The notes under the pieces were generated by a model. The model ran no database searches. It saw nothing but the letters and a program-made list of their open reading frames with translations, and was not told the origin of the DNA. A program made the position numbers and the translations under genes. This document shows, in pieces, positions 44,914-55,629 of a DNA stretch of 64,000 nucleotides (position 1 is its first letter; every line of letters begins with the position of its first letter). The stretch is from Rheum nobile (lineage: Eukaryota; Streptophyta; Magnoliopsida; Caryophyllales; Polygonaceae), in contig WOAB01000093.1 in assembly GCA_027886185.1 (NCBI GenBank), positions 6,882,001 to 6,946,000 on the forward strand, given 5' to 3'.

Positions 44914-46127
44914 TCACGTCGATGATTTGAGGTTGCTCTTCGATCGACTCGATCGGGGCCTTTTGTTTGTTTTGGAGGGCTCCTCGTCTTCTTTGAGTCT
45001 GACTTGTGCCATGGTTTTGGCTTGTACGTCTTCAAAGCTCCGACACGGATATTTGGTCAGTTTGCGGTAGAGTTCACTACCCCTGATCAAACCCCGACGG
45101 AAGGATTCGATCGACATGGGAATGTCGTAGTGTGGGATCGCGATCTTCTCTTTATTGTACCTGTTAAGATAATATCTTAAAGGTTTGCCACATCTTTGTA
45201 CAATTCTGTACAGATCGCTTGATTGTTTCTCTAATCGTCGACTGCTGGCAAATTGAATTTTGAACGAATTGATCAAGTCGGCGAAGGAAGCGATGGAACC
45301 CTATGGTAAATGCATAAGCCAAGTTAGTGCAGGTCCCGCGAGGGTCGTGCCAAAGCTTTTGCACATGACTGCCTCGCGGTTCCCTCTTGGGATCGAAATA
45401 GTCATTAATTTTTGCTTATAAATTGAGACGTGATCGTCGGGGTCCCCGGTCCTGTCGTAGTTGGGCATGTTTGGAACATGGAACGTTTTTGGAATTTCGA
45501 CGCGTGCAATTGCTTCTACGAAAGGCGAGTCTTCGTATTCGTCGATTGCCTCCCTCTCGATTGGTTGAGGAACTCCCGGGATCCGTGCGATGCGGTCGTC
45601 TAGAGTCTTCATATGTTCATTGATGGCTTGCTATATGAGGGTCTGGAGGTCGGCTGGAGCCGTCACCTGTGGATGGGTTGCTCGAGCTCCGGGAGGCTCG
45701 GCTATAGAGTTTGGCATGTTAGTCGTAACAAAAGTGACTGGAGGGGTCTGAAACATACCGGTAGGCTAGGAAGCATTGGTCTCAGCTGCGGGTGTTGTGT
45801 CCACTCCATCTAGCTGCGGGTGTTGTGTCCACTCCATCTAGGTCTTGAGCCTCTGGGAGCCGATACGGTCGATTGTACTTGCGACCTTAGAAACTCATTT
45901 TCACGGGTTAGTGGAGCGATTTCAGATTCAGATTGAGCACTTAGCATTTCGGTCCTGGTACACTGTTGAACTAGTTCTTCTTGAAGGACGTTCATGGCTT
46001 TCGCAAGTTCTTGTATTTGTGAATCCGCGACTGGCTGGGCGCTGACGTCCTCTGCCTGATTTGTGACTTGGACGTTGTCTTGGGATGGATCTTCGACGAG
46101 GACCACGGGGTTTCCTGTGCCGGTCAT
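44914..46127 (-). pseudogene. gag of Tat-3
   Basis: ATG 46127 (MTGTGNPVVLVEDPSQDN), 69 bp after the LTR. A coiled coil (IQELAKAMNVLQEELVQQ) is followed, after a frameshift near 45810, by the gag domain (KTFHVPNMPNYDRTGDPDDH, MCKSFGTTLAGPALTWLMHL; stop near 45300; SFKIQFASSRRLEKQSSDLY). The basic tail runs to 44914. The 31-bp stretch at 45785-45815 is duplicated in tandem. Confidence 0.82.
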
Positions 46128-46174
46128 GATGGGATGAGGGTTGGTTTGGTGATTGGATCGCTGATTGGCTAGAT

Positions 46175-46192
46175 GCCCCACGGTGGGCGCCA
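46175..46192 (-). other. PBS region of Tat-3
   Basis: TGGCGCCCACCGTGGGGC in element sense, identical to Tat-2. Confidence 0.75.
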
Positions 46193-46195
46193 AAT

Positions 46196-46728
46196 TATTT
46201 TAGGGCGAAAAGATCGAACCGACCTGAATCGCCTTGAGAAGGGCAACTAGACAATAATAAGATTAAAATATCTAGATAATCCAAATCAACTAGTAATTAG
46301 ACGAAATAAGATTAAACAGACACAAAGACAAGCTTATCTCCTTCGAATAAGAGACTGGTCGAATCGAAGGATTTAATTGTCGGTCGTTGTAATACTGAAA
46401 TGAAAATCCGAGATCGAGAACAATGGTGATTGCAAGTAAGAGAATAGTAGATGGTAGTCCGTATTGTGTTGAGTTCGTACCCTTTTACAATGATCCTAGA
46501 TCTTCTTATATACACATTTAATTTCCAAAGATTTAGCTAGACTAGCCGTTTGGCCTCCGTGATCTTCGCTCGTCGGCCTTTATTACCAGAAGGCCGTGAT
46601 CTTATAATGTTTATGATCGATTTTGTGGGTTGTAACTGTTGCATGGATCGATATCTTTAATCCACACAATCCAGGGTTTAATAACTCCTCAGATCTTGTC
46701 GTGGCCGAGATCTTCGCTCGTCGATTAA
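46196..46728 (-). repeat. 5' LTR of Tat-3, inner part
   Basis: 533 bp of the LTR up to the Athila insertion; the outer 91 bp are at 58045-58135 (ending GAGGCCCAACA). The inner end reads TATTTTAGGGCG instead of TGTTTTGGGGCG. It is too diverged from the Tat-2 LTR to be the same subfamily. Confidence 0.75.
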
Positions 46729-47969
46729 TGATAACAGGAATTTTGTCGTTCTAATTCCTACTATGCAAGAAATACAAACAGAACCTAAAACGTAATCTTA
46801 GGCAAGTAAGGGTCGATCCACAGGGAAACACAATCTATCGCAGTATGTAAAGTGTATGTCAATTGAAGTAACCAAAGGGGGGATTTTGTTTGTTTGTAGA
46901 GTAACCAAGCATGCAAAAGTAAGTAAGCAATTAAAGTGCTGAAATCAAGTATGGGGAAGGCACTTAGTCAAACAATATCCACTAATCGAATGACAAGTTG
47001 ATCATAGAAACCACTCAAAATCGCATGCAATGGCAATTCCAATTCCTTTTCAAAAGTATCTAATAGCACAACCAGATACTATTAGAACTAACTAATTAAA
47101 CAACCCTGAAACTATCAAGATTCAATTTAACAGCAACTTTATGGATAGGAATATAGTTGGATACAACCTAGAATAAAACAACCAGTTTTTACCCTAGGAT
47201 GCAAATCAATTCTCTTCTGCATAAGATTAGCACAACCAGTTACTAACACGATGCAGTTGCTACTAAGGAATAGATATGCTCAACCAGTAACAATCTAGAC
47301 CTAGCAATAGATAAATACCAACAAACCCTAGTTGATCAGACTAGAAATTACCAATATCAATCATAAGATTCAAGCAAGAGAAAAGATAAAAGCCAAAGCA
47401 TTAGATTAAAAGTAAGAAACTTACAACTGAATCAAACGAAGAGCTTCAATGTCTGACTAAGCAAGAGAGGCTTAGTTCTTCATAGCAAGGGAAATACGTA
47501 AGAAATAAAACTAGGGTTCCGAGCTCAGAAAAGAACAAGTCTTCTCAACCCTTAAATACCAAAGGGAATTTAATCTGAAAATAACTTAAAATAAAAACAA
47601 AACGTAATAAAATAAAATAAATAAAATCGAAAAGGAAAATCGGCTCGGAGCTTCGTCCAACAGCGGCGGCGGCCGCTGCTTTTCCCACGGCGATCGTCGT
47701 AATTGCGGCGGTCGCTGCAATTACACGGCGGTCGCCGTTTCAATGTCGTAGCTGAGGTTCTCCAGGGGGAATTAACGGCGGTCGCCGTTGTTATGCGGCG
47801 GTCGCCGTAATTCTGCTTCTTCATACTTCGCTCCTCAGCTCCAAAAGCTCCAAAAACGTAACTTCCGTGCCTCCTTGCCAAGTCTCCAAATCATCACTAG
47901 AGCATCCTAAAACACCACTAAAATCATGCCAAAACTCCGTCAATACACGCAACATAATTGTGTGTATCA
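46729..47969 (-). repeat. 3' LTR of the Athila element
   Basis: On the + strand it runs TGATAACAGGAATTTTG to AATTGTGTGTATCA. Palindromes start at 47687, 47705, 47725, 47775 and 47795. In element sense a TATTTAAGG element (about 47552-47560) lies about 130 bp downstream of them. Confidence 0.94.
47687..47808 (-). promoter_or_regulatory. Palindrome array, type A (Athila 3' LTR)
   Basis: Five 14-bp sites, + strand consensus ACGGCGGTCGCCGT, with steps 18, 20, 50 and 20 bp. Read in element sense they are ACGGCGACCGCCGT, the same as in Tekay-A. The same array is in the 5' LTR at about 57757-57878, where one site has an additional change. Confidence 0.72.
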
Positions 47970-47982
47970 AACTCCCCCACAC
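47970..47982 (-). other. Polypurine tract of the Athila element
   Basis: GTGTGGGGGAGTT in element sense, adjacent to the 3' LTR. Confidence 0.88.
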
Positions 47983-48727
47983 TTGAATCTCTACTCGTCT
48001 CGAGTGGATAGAGAACTACCACCCATCACCAATAAGCACCTAGATAATCAACATGCAAGGAAAGCCCACAACCAAGAGTAACAGCATGTACATGAAAGCT
48101 CAACATCCTTCAACCAACCAATCACAACACAACTACACCCTCAACACCAGCATCATAATCAGCACAACATCAACACAAACATATGCAATATCCACAACCT
48201 CAACCACAGCAGCCAACTCAATACACATCCAAGCTTAAGGGCAAGCAGAATACTTTCCCCAAGCTTATCCCGGTCATCCAAAAATGAAAGTAACCACTAG
48301 TCCTAACCTCCATCTATGACTCCTTGTGTCTCCCTCAATGGCCTACCCGACAATCCTTCTTTGTCTCCTCATCTTATGTCGCCCCGCCGGTAAAATGAGA
48401 TCCTAGAAAACACTCCTTTTCTTTTCACTCATTTTGCCTAGGAGCCCTTTCGGGTTTTCATCCTAGCCACTCATTTCATTTTATCATAGATGGACTCACC
48501 GCCTCACATCACTCTGAATCCACTTTTGCCCAGGCCTAGTGCCTGTCGGATTACCTGCTTTTTACCTGGACTGCCCTTTCGGGTTTTCAGCCCATCCCAT
48601 GATTTTTTTTTTTTTGATAAATATACTAGCAATAATAAATACATAATCCACTCCCCCACACTTAAAATAAGCATTGTCCTCAATGATATCAGACATAATA
48701 ACAGAGGAGAAGTGAAGAATGTACCTA
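47983..48727 (-). other. 3' untranslated region of the Athila element
   Basis: No gene. Blocks shared with the LARD: GCCCTTTCGGGTTTTC twice (about 48438, 48572) and ACTTTCCCCAAGCTTATCC (about 48252). T-run at 48604-48615. Confidence 0.7.
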
Positions 48728-50059
48728 CTACTGCGGCGGTGTTGGGAAATCGGGATATTGGGAACCCATGAAAAGGTTCCACTGCCTCATCTGTTCCTCC
48801 AGGGCTTGAATGTCCTGGGCCTGCGTCGCGTAGTGATCCCTGGACTCCTGGCGGAAGTCAATGAACTCCTGGTGGTAGGCAGCAAAGTCCGACTGCATAG
48901 ACTGCTGGCGAGAGTCAATCCCCTGGACCATTTCCCAAGTCTGTCTCTGGTAATCCTGAGACGGTCCAGCAGCAGCGGTAGCCTGTACCGCAGGCATAGC
49001 AGTGTCCTCATCCTCGCTGTCATCATCGTCCTCATCCTCGCTGTCATCATCATCCTGAGCAACACTTCCAGCTGGCACGGGACGCACCCCAGGGGCTCCC
49101 ACCCGGTAACTGCTCACATCAAAGTCTCTGTAGCGCGGGCCACAAGCCACCTCAAACGGAAAAGGGATGGGGATTTTGTGGATACCCCGCGTGCCATACA
49201 GCCAGAACTTCGGGTTAGACCCGGTCTCGGATATCACAGTGGAAGTCCTGAGTTGCTTCCAATCATATGTAAAAGCAGGAGAGAGTTGCTGGGAAGGGTC
49301 GGGTTGCTCGAGACCCAGGTGGCGGCCTATCAAAGTGATCATGCCCCCAATGACGATCTTCTGTCCCTTGTTATCCTGAAATTTTCTGCATGCAGCAATA
49401 AAATGGGTGCGCCAATCCCACACCAGAGGGCACTCGGGGGTCATACTCCATACAGCATACAAATCGTCGTACGGAAGCTTGTTCAATTCGGACTGGCCAT
49501 GGAAGGCCATCCGCACTACTTTATGTGCTAGCCGCAGGCCCGGATGCGACCACTTGTAATTGTACTCCCCATCCTGCGGGTTGTAAACATTGGACCCTGT
49601 GGAGTGGTACCAAAAGGGGAAGTAACCATTGGCGGCGTTCCACGCCTGCGCAGAAGATGGTGGCCTGGTAATCCCAAGCGCTAGATCAAGGTCTGTCCAG
49701 GACATAGAGTGCCTGCTACCACCCAAACTAAATGTGATCCTCTCCTCATCGCAATGACTATCAAAGCTGGCCAGAAACTCCACAGTCCAGCTGGGGAATG
49801 TGGGCGCCGCAAAATGGAAGAAACTACCCAGCCCACCATTGACAAAAAGCTCCTGCGTACTCTCATATATTTGCAACTCCCGCAGAGTGTCTAGATCAAA
49901 GAATAATGTGGACTGAAAAGCCCTCTCCTGCAAAAGCCTCCTACGAGCCTCCTCAACCTTGTTACGGGAGGCCTCAACCCCCGATGATTTTTTTCGAGAG
50001 GGCTCACCTCCCGTTGATTTCTTCCGGGAAGACAATGAGCGTTTCAAAAATCCCGACAT
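48728..50059 (-). CDS. ORF in the env position of the Athila element (443 aa)
   Basis: I choose ATG 50059 (MSGFLKRSLSSRKKSTGGEP); the open frame extends upstream to 50197 but that part is encoded by palindromes and looks like leader. The N-terminus is Lys/Arg/Ser-rich, suggesting nuclear targeting. A middle domain (FDLDTLRELQIYESTQELFV, TFPSWTVEFLASFDSHCDEE, MSWTDLDLALGITRPPSSAQ) resembles the plant 'putative transposon protein' domain of Athila ORFs (Pfam PF20167 or PF03078, from memory). Then come an acidic tract (DDDDSEDEDDDDSEDEDT) and a Gln-rich coiled coil. No signal peptide or membrane segment is visible from this start, so it is unlikely to be a true envelope protein. The frame is uninterrupted. 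Confidence 0.7.
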   Translation of the reverse strand: MSGFLKRSLSSRKKSTGGEPSRKKSSGVEASRNKVEEARRRLLQERAFQSTLFFDLDTLRELQIYESTQELFVNGGLGSFFHFAAPTFPSWTVEFLASFDSHCDEERITFSLGGSRHSMSWTDLDLALGITRPPSSAQAWNAANGYFPFWYHSTGSNVYNPQDGEYNYKWSHPGLRLAHKVVRMAFHGQSELNKLPYDDLYAVWSMTPECPLVWDWRTHFIAACRKFQDNKGQKIVIGGMITLIGRHLGLEQPDPSQQLSPAFTYDWKQLRTSTVISETGSNPKFWLYGTRGIHKIPIPFPFEVACGPRYRDFDVSSYRVGAPGVRPVPAGSVAQDDDDSEDEDDDDSEDEDTAMPAVQATAAAGPSQDYQRQTWEMVQGIDSRQQSMQSDFAAYHQEFIDFRQESRDHYATQAQDIQALEEQMRQWNLFMGSQYPDFPTPPQ

Positions 50060-50137
50060 CTCAATAATCCCAACTACTAGCAACAGTAAAAAGCAGAACA
50101 GGGAGGGAATAAAAATAAAATCACCAGATTCGACGAA

Positions 50138-50191
50138 ACGACGGTCGCCGGGTTGAGCGGCGGTCGCCGTGTTGAATGTGGCGGTCGCCGT
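50138..50191 (-). promoter_or_regulatory. Three palindromes in the leader of the env-position ORF
   Basis: Sites start at about 50138, 50157 and 50178 (steps 19 and 21), 80 to 130 bp upstream of ATG 50059. A further site is at about 50294. Confidence 0.6.
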
Positions 50192-50328
50192 TTTCAATTT
50201 TCACAGATTCTGCAGATTTCCGAAACGGCAAGCGACGACGGCGACCTTGGCTGGCGGCGGGCAAGCGGCGAGCGAAGTTGGCGGCGAGCTGGTGCGGCGG
50301 TCGCCGGATCTGGGGTTGAGGGGGAGTG

Positions 50329-50330
<2 letters not shown>

Positions 50331-50411
<81 letters not shown>
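50331..50411 (-). repeat. (GA)n microsatellite, about 40 units
   Basis: Uninterrupted GA on the + strand, thus (CT)n in element sense, in the leader of the env-position ORF. Confidence 0.97.
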
Positions 50412-50414
<3 letters not shown>

Positions 50415-51135
50415 AATGGGGAATGGGAAAGTGAGGGAGAGGGTAGGGGGGGTAGGTTAGATGATAGGTCTGGGAAGGGGGGGGGCCTTTTTTTTTTCTT
50501 TTTTTTTTTGGCTTTTACCCCCGTTTGGTTTTAACGGGTTTCTTTTTATGCCTTTTGCACCTTGTTTAAGGTTTTCTCAGGGTCCATTTTTATTGGATTT
50601 TTGACTTTTTCTCCCCGTTTAAGGTCTTTTTGGGGATTTATTTTCTGTCTTTTGCGCTCCGTTTAGGGTTTTTTCGGGGCCTAATTTTTTTATTTTTTTT
50701 TTGCGAAAATTAAAAGAAAAGGAAGAAAAGAATCGAACCTGAAACGGCGGCGGTCGCCGTGATTAAACGGCGGTCGCCGTCATTTGATGCAAACAGCGTG
50801 ATCGAGGAGGGGTGAAACGGCGGGCGCCGTATGGAGGGAGGCGGTCGCCGTAATTGCGGCGGTCGCCACAATTAAACGGCGGTCGCCGTTTTGAAGTCAT
50901 AGGCAACCTCCATGGTGAGCAATTAACGGCGGTCGCCGTAAGTTACGCGGCGGTCGCCGTGAACACCTTCTTCGATTTCTCACGTTTCTGTAGGTGAGTT
51001 CGACACAGAAATACAGAAACAAAAGGGAAATAACTAGAATTGACTAAGGGAAAGGAAAAGAAATTACCTAATCATCGGGTTGCCTCCCGAGAAGCGTCGT
51101 AGTTAACGTCGTGGCTCGACTCAGTGTAGGTTCAA
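50412..51135 (-). other. Untranslated region between pol and env-position ORF
   Basis: It begins after pol with the conserved GGGAGGCAACCCG (about 51076-51090). It carries a palindrome array with sites starting at 50838, 50856, 50876, 50926 and 50947 (steps 18, 20, 50, 21), almost the same as in the LTR, plus others near 50750-50780 and 50815. Direct comparison suggests the array block is homologous to the LTR block. Confidence 0.7.
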
Positions 51136-53661
51136 TCACGTTTCAGCTTCGGGTTCCTTCAGGAACGCCTCCTCAATGGTGTCTTTGGTGAAGCCTTCAT
51201 GGTATTTCTTTATCCTCTGCCCATTCACCTTGAACAAAGTCTGTGATGTCGAGTCAAACAGCTCTACGGCACCATGTGGGAAGACTTTGGTCACATAATA
51301 TGGTCCTGCCCAGCGCGATCTCAGCTTGCCTGGGAAAAGTCTAAGGCGTGACTGGAATAAGAGGACTTTGTCTCCAACCTTGAAGTCCTTCCTCAGTATG
51401 ATCTTGTCATGCCAGGCCTTAGTCCTTTCCTTATAGTGAATGGCATTGTCATAAGCCTCGATCCTGGCCTCCTTCAGCTCTTGTAGTTGGAGCTTTCTAA
51501 GCACTCCAGCCTCATCCATCTGCAAGCTGCAATTCTTTACAGCCCAATATGCCTTGTGCTCTAGCTCCACTGGAAGGTGACAAGCCTTACCAAACACCAA
51601 CCGAAAGGGTGACATACCAATTGGTGTTTTGTAAGCTGTCCTGTATGCCCTGAGTGCGTCATCAAGCCTCAAACTCCAGTCTTTTCTATTAGGAGACACC
51701 GTCTTCTCCAAGATGGACTTTATCTCCCGGTTGGACACTTCAGCTTGCCCATTCGTTTGAGGGTGATAGGCGGTAGAAACTCGCTGCGTGACATGATATT
51801 TCTTTAACAGCGCAGTAATTGTCCTGTTGCAGAAGTGAGTTCCTCTATCACTGATGAGAGCCTTTGGCACTCCAAACCTGGTAAATATGTGGGACTTCAA
51901 GAATTCTGCAACAACTTTAGCATCATCAGTCCTGGTGGCCTTCGCTTCCACCCACTTGGAAACGTAGTCCACCGCAAGCAAAATATATATGTTACCGCAA
52001 GAGGATGGAAACGGTCCCATGAAGTCAATACCCCAAACATCGAAGATTTCACAGAAAATCAACCCTGTTTGTGGCATCTCATCCCTCTGAGATATATTTC
52101 CAACCCGTTGACACTTGTCACAGGATTTGCAGTGGTTATGCGCATCCTTGAAGATGGAAGGCCACCAAAATCCTGCTTCAAGTACCTTTCTTGCGGTTCG
52201 TTGTACCCCAAAGTGTCCACCACAGGCCTCAGAATGACAAAAATTAAGGAGAGAATTTACCTCATTTTCTGGGATACACCTACGAATTACCTGGTCAGAA
52301 CAATGTTTCCATAGGTAGGGGTCGTCCCAGACAAAAAATCTGGCTGAACTGCGCAGCCTGTCCCTCTGAGCCTTGTTGAAGGGTGGAGGAAAGTCACCCG
52401 TGGTGAGAAAATTCACCAAATCAGCATACCAAGGCTCTACAGTAGTGAGCCGGAATAGAGACTCATCAGGGAATCTCGTCTGAATCTGGGGTTGTGGGGT
52501 GTTATCTTCCTGGACAATTCGGCTGAGGTGGTCAGCAATAAGATTCTCAGCACCCTTCTTGTCCTTGATCTCCACATCAAATTCGCTGAGTAATAGGATC
52601 CACCGGATCAGCCTTGGCTTGGCTTCCTTCTTCGTCATGAGGTAGCGCAGAGCAGCATGGTCGGAGTAGACAAAGACCTTTGTACCAAGCAGGTACTGCC
52701 TGAACTTCTCAAGGGCAAACACTACTGCCAGCATCTCCTTCTCTATGGTGGAGTAGTTCCTCTGCGCACCATTTAGCGTCATAGATGCATACTGGATCAC
52801 ATGGGATGCTCTTCCATCTTTTTGGCCCAACACAGCCCCCACAGCATAGTCACTGGCGTCGCACATGATCTCAAAGGGCTTAGACCAGTCAGGCGCCTGG
52901 ATGATTGGGGCACTTGTCAGGCGAGCCTTCAGTTCATCAAAGGCTGCCCGACACTCAGCTGTAAACTCAAATCCAATCTCCTTCTTCAGCAGGTCACATA
53001 GAGGTGATGAGATCTTGGAAAAATCTTTAATGAACCTGCGATAGAAACCTGCGTGGCCCAGAAAAGAACGAACTTCACGAACATTAGTAGGATAGGGCAA
53101 AGACTGAATTACTGCAATCTTTGCCTTATCGACCTCAATACCCCTAGATGACACAATATGACCCAAAACAATGCCCTACTCAACCATAAAGTGACACTTC
53201 TCAGAATTCAGCACTAAATTGGTGTCAACACACCTGGCAAGCACAAGTGATAGATGGTGCAAGCATGCATCAAAGTCATCTCCATAAACGGTAAAATCAT
53301 CCATGAATACCTCTATGAAGTTCTCAATGTACTCATAAAATATGCTTACCATACACCGCTGGAAGGTACCTGGAGCATTGCACAATCCAAATGGCATCCT
53401 GCGATAGGCAAAAGTGCCAAAGGGACAAGTGAATGTCGTCTTCGCTTGGTCTTCAGGTGCAATGGCTATCTGGAAATAGCCTGAGTATCCATCCAGGAAG
53501 CAGTAGAATGCACGACCTGATAGTCTCTCGAGCATCTGGTCAATGAATGGTAGAGGGAAGTGGTCCTTCCTGGTCACCGCGTTCAGCTTGCGGTAATCAA
53601 TGCACACCCTGTAGCCTGTCTGCAGTTGTGTAGGGACTAACTCTCCATGTTGGTTTTCCAC
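51136..53661 (-). pseudogene. RT, RNase H and integrase of the Athila element (one internal stop)
   Basis: RT: GYRVCIDYRKLNAVTRKDHF, FYCFLDGYSGYFQIAIAPED, catalytic VFMDDFTVYGDDF (about 53310-53275). A TAG at 53176-53178 follows CHFMVE, and the same frame continues GHIVSSRGIEVDKAK. RNase H: IMCDASDYAVGAVLGQKDGR, YSTIEKEMLAVVFALEKFRQ, YSDHAALRYLM. Integrase: zinc segment (HSEACGGHFGVQ ... CKSCDKCQ), catalytic residues in WGIDFMGPF, SDRGTHFCN and TNGQAEVSNREIK. The C-terminal domain ends FLKEPEAET. All catalytic residues are present, so only the stop disables it. Confidence 0.92.
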
Positions 53662-53706
53662 AACTGTGATCCCTCCTTTCTTTGGGACGACCTGCGTGGG
53701 ACTAAC

Positions 53707-55569
53707 CTACTTACTGTCAGAAATAGGAAAGATCATACCTGCCTGCAGAAGCTTCAGAACTTCCTTCTTGACAACATCCATCATAGGTGGATTCAGACGC
53801 CTCTGGGGTTGTCGCGAAGGCTTCTCTTCGCCTTCCAGCAGAATTCGGTGCATGCATGTGGTAGGGCTGATTCCCTTGATGTCAGCAATGGTCCAACCAA
53901 TTGACGTCTTGTGTTCCTTGAGAACCACCACCAACTTGTCTTCTTGTTCCTTGGTGAGCTTGTTAGAGATGATCACTGGCAGGGTCTCCTCGTCTCCAAG
54001 AAAGACATACTTGAGGTGCTCGGGAAGTTGCTTCAACTCAATCACTGGTGCCTGCACAATAGAGGGTAAGAGTTTCTCGCCAGGCAGGGTTAGTGGCAGA
54101 GGTGCTTTACCTGGTAGCTCAGTAGGACGCTTATAGTAAGCATCCAACTCATTGACAACTTCCTGCACGTTAGCAGATAGAGTAAAATCTAAACTAGAAT
54201 CAACAATCATGGATTGCATAGAATCTAATTGGTCATCATCAAAGACATCTTGTACTACAGGCTCAAGCACATCAATAGCACACAAAGAGTGATCATCAGC
54301 AGAATATTTCATGGCTTCATATATGTTATAATTAATAGTCTGGCCATCAAACTCCATAGTTAAAGAACCTGTGCTCACATTGATCTTAGTATTAGCAGTT
54401 TTGAGGAAAGGTCTCCCTAACAGAATAGGGGCTGCATACTTGTCATGTTCCATATTGAGCACATAGAAATCAGCAGGGAACGTAAGATCACCAACCATAA
54501 CCAAGACATCCTCCACAATCCCTATAGGACGCACACTGGACCTATCAGCCAATTGAATGGAAATATTAGTTGCATGCAAAGGTCCTAATCGCAAGGATTC
54601 ACAGAGAAAGGAAGGTAAAACATTGATAGAAGCACCCAAATCCAGCATAGCCTTATTAAACTTGGTTCCTCCAATGGTGATAGGGATAGTAAACATACTT
54701 GGGTCACCACACTTTTTGGGTAAGCATTTTTGAAACACAGTAGAGACATGTTCGCTTACCTTTACCTTCTTTTTGCTATTCCTGTCTTGGTTCCTTTTTG
54801 TGGTGCACATCTGCTTCAAGAATTTGGCATAACGGGGGACGGACTTGATCAGATTGAGAAGAGGTATGTTGACCTCGACGTTCCTGAACATCTCGAACAT
54901 GTCCTTGTCCTGCGCAAGTGGCTTGGTGCGCTTCAGAGCAGATGGGAAGGGCGCAACCGGCTTCCAGTCAGGAAAAATCGGAGGGTCAGACTTCTTTTCA
55001 GCCTCAGCTTCGACTCCAGATGAACGGCGGGCGCCGCAATTGTCATGGCGGTCGCCGTGATTTTCTTTGGATAAGTCGAGAGCTACTTCAGTTTCGCGGC
55101 GGGCGCCGTAAGTTTCGCGGCGGTCGCCGTGAACATCATCAGAAACTTTGGAAATTGGAACACCGTCACGGCGGCCGCCGCAATTGATACGGCGGTCGCC
55201 GTTGTTTTCATCACAAAAGCCGAGAGCAGACTCCTCCTGACGGCGGGCGTCGTAGTCGTCACGGCGGTCGCCGTCACTGTTCTTGGCCAAATCCTCAGTT
55301 TCTTCCTCGTTAATCTCAGAATTATTTTCCCCAAGCTTCTTCCCACTTCTCAAAGTCACAGCATTGACATTTCGAATGTTTGGGTTCACCTCAGTTTGAG
55401 ACGGGAGTTTACCGGAATCCCTAGCATCCAGTTTATTCACCACTTGGGAAATCTGACCAAACTGTCTTTCCAGATTCTGGATGCTGGACTGTGTATGCTC
55501 CTGGAATTCCTTTTGATTCTTGCTCATTTGGACAACATTCACAGTCAATGTTTTCATCATGTCCTCCAT
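53707..55569 (-). pseudogene. gag-protease linker, protease and RT start of the Athila element
   Basis: It starts with a coiled-coil-like stretch (VVQMSKNQKEFQEHTQSSIQ). Four 24-residue tandem repeats (GDRR-x3-GARR plus 13 residues) follow at about 55277-55022. Protease: MLDLGASINVLPSFLCESL (active Asp in DLGA, typical for Athila), then FPADFYVLNMEHDKYAA and LLGRPFLKTANTKI. The region before RT (GISPTTCMHRILLEGEEKPS) is complete. It lies in the frame of gag (TAA at 55630) and RT (TAG at 53707), so the polyprotein is broken only by stops. Confidence 0.9.
55022..55277 (-). repeat. 72-bp tandem repeats carrying paired palindromes (Athila coding region)
   Basis: Palindromes start at 55024, 55045, 55096, 55117, 55168, 55189, 55240 and 55261: steps of 21 and 51 alternate, both multiples of three. 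In element sense each pair is a GACC-type site followed by a GCCC-type site (one copy GGCC). Each unit encodes 24 residues, for example GDRRETYGARR then ETEVALDLSKENH. Confidence 0.9.
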
Positions 55570-55629
55570 GGATGATGAAGGATTCGAGCTCTGCCCTTGG
55601 GGTCTCGGTACATAGGGTTGTCTAGACTG

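Noticed and set aside
50060..50197. N-terminal extension of the env-position ORF with a hydrophobic stretch
   Set aside because: It would be encoded largely by three palindromes and the leader, so I take the ATG at 50059. A membrane anchor cannot be fully excluded.
51835..52314. 159-residue ORF on the + strand
   Set aside because: It lies opposite the Athila integrase core, which has all DDE residues.
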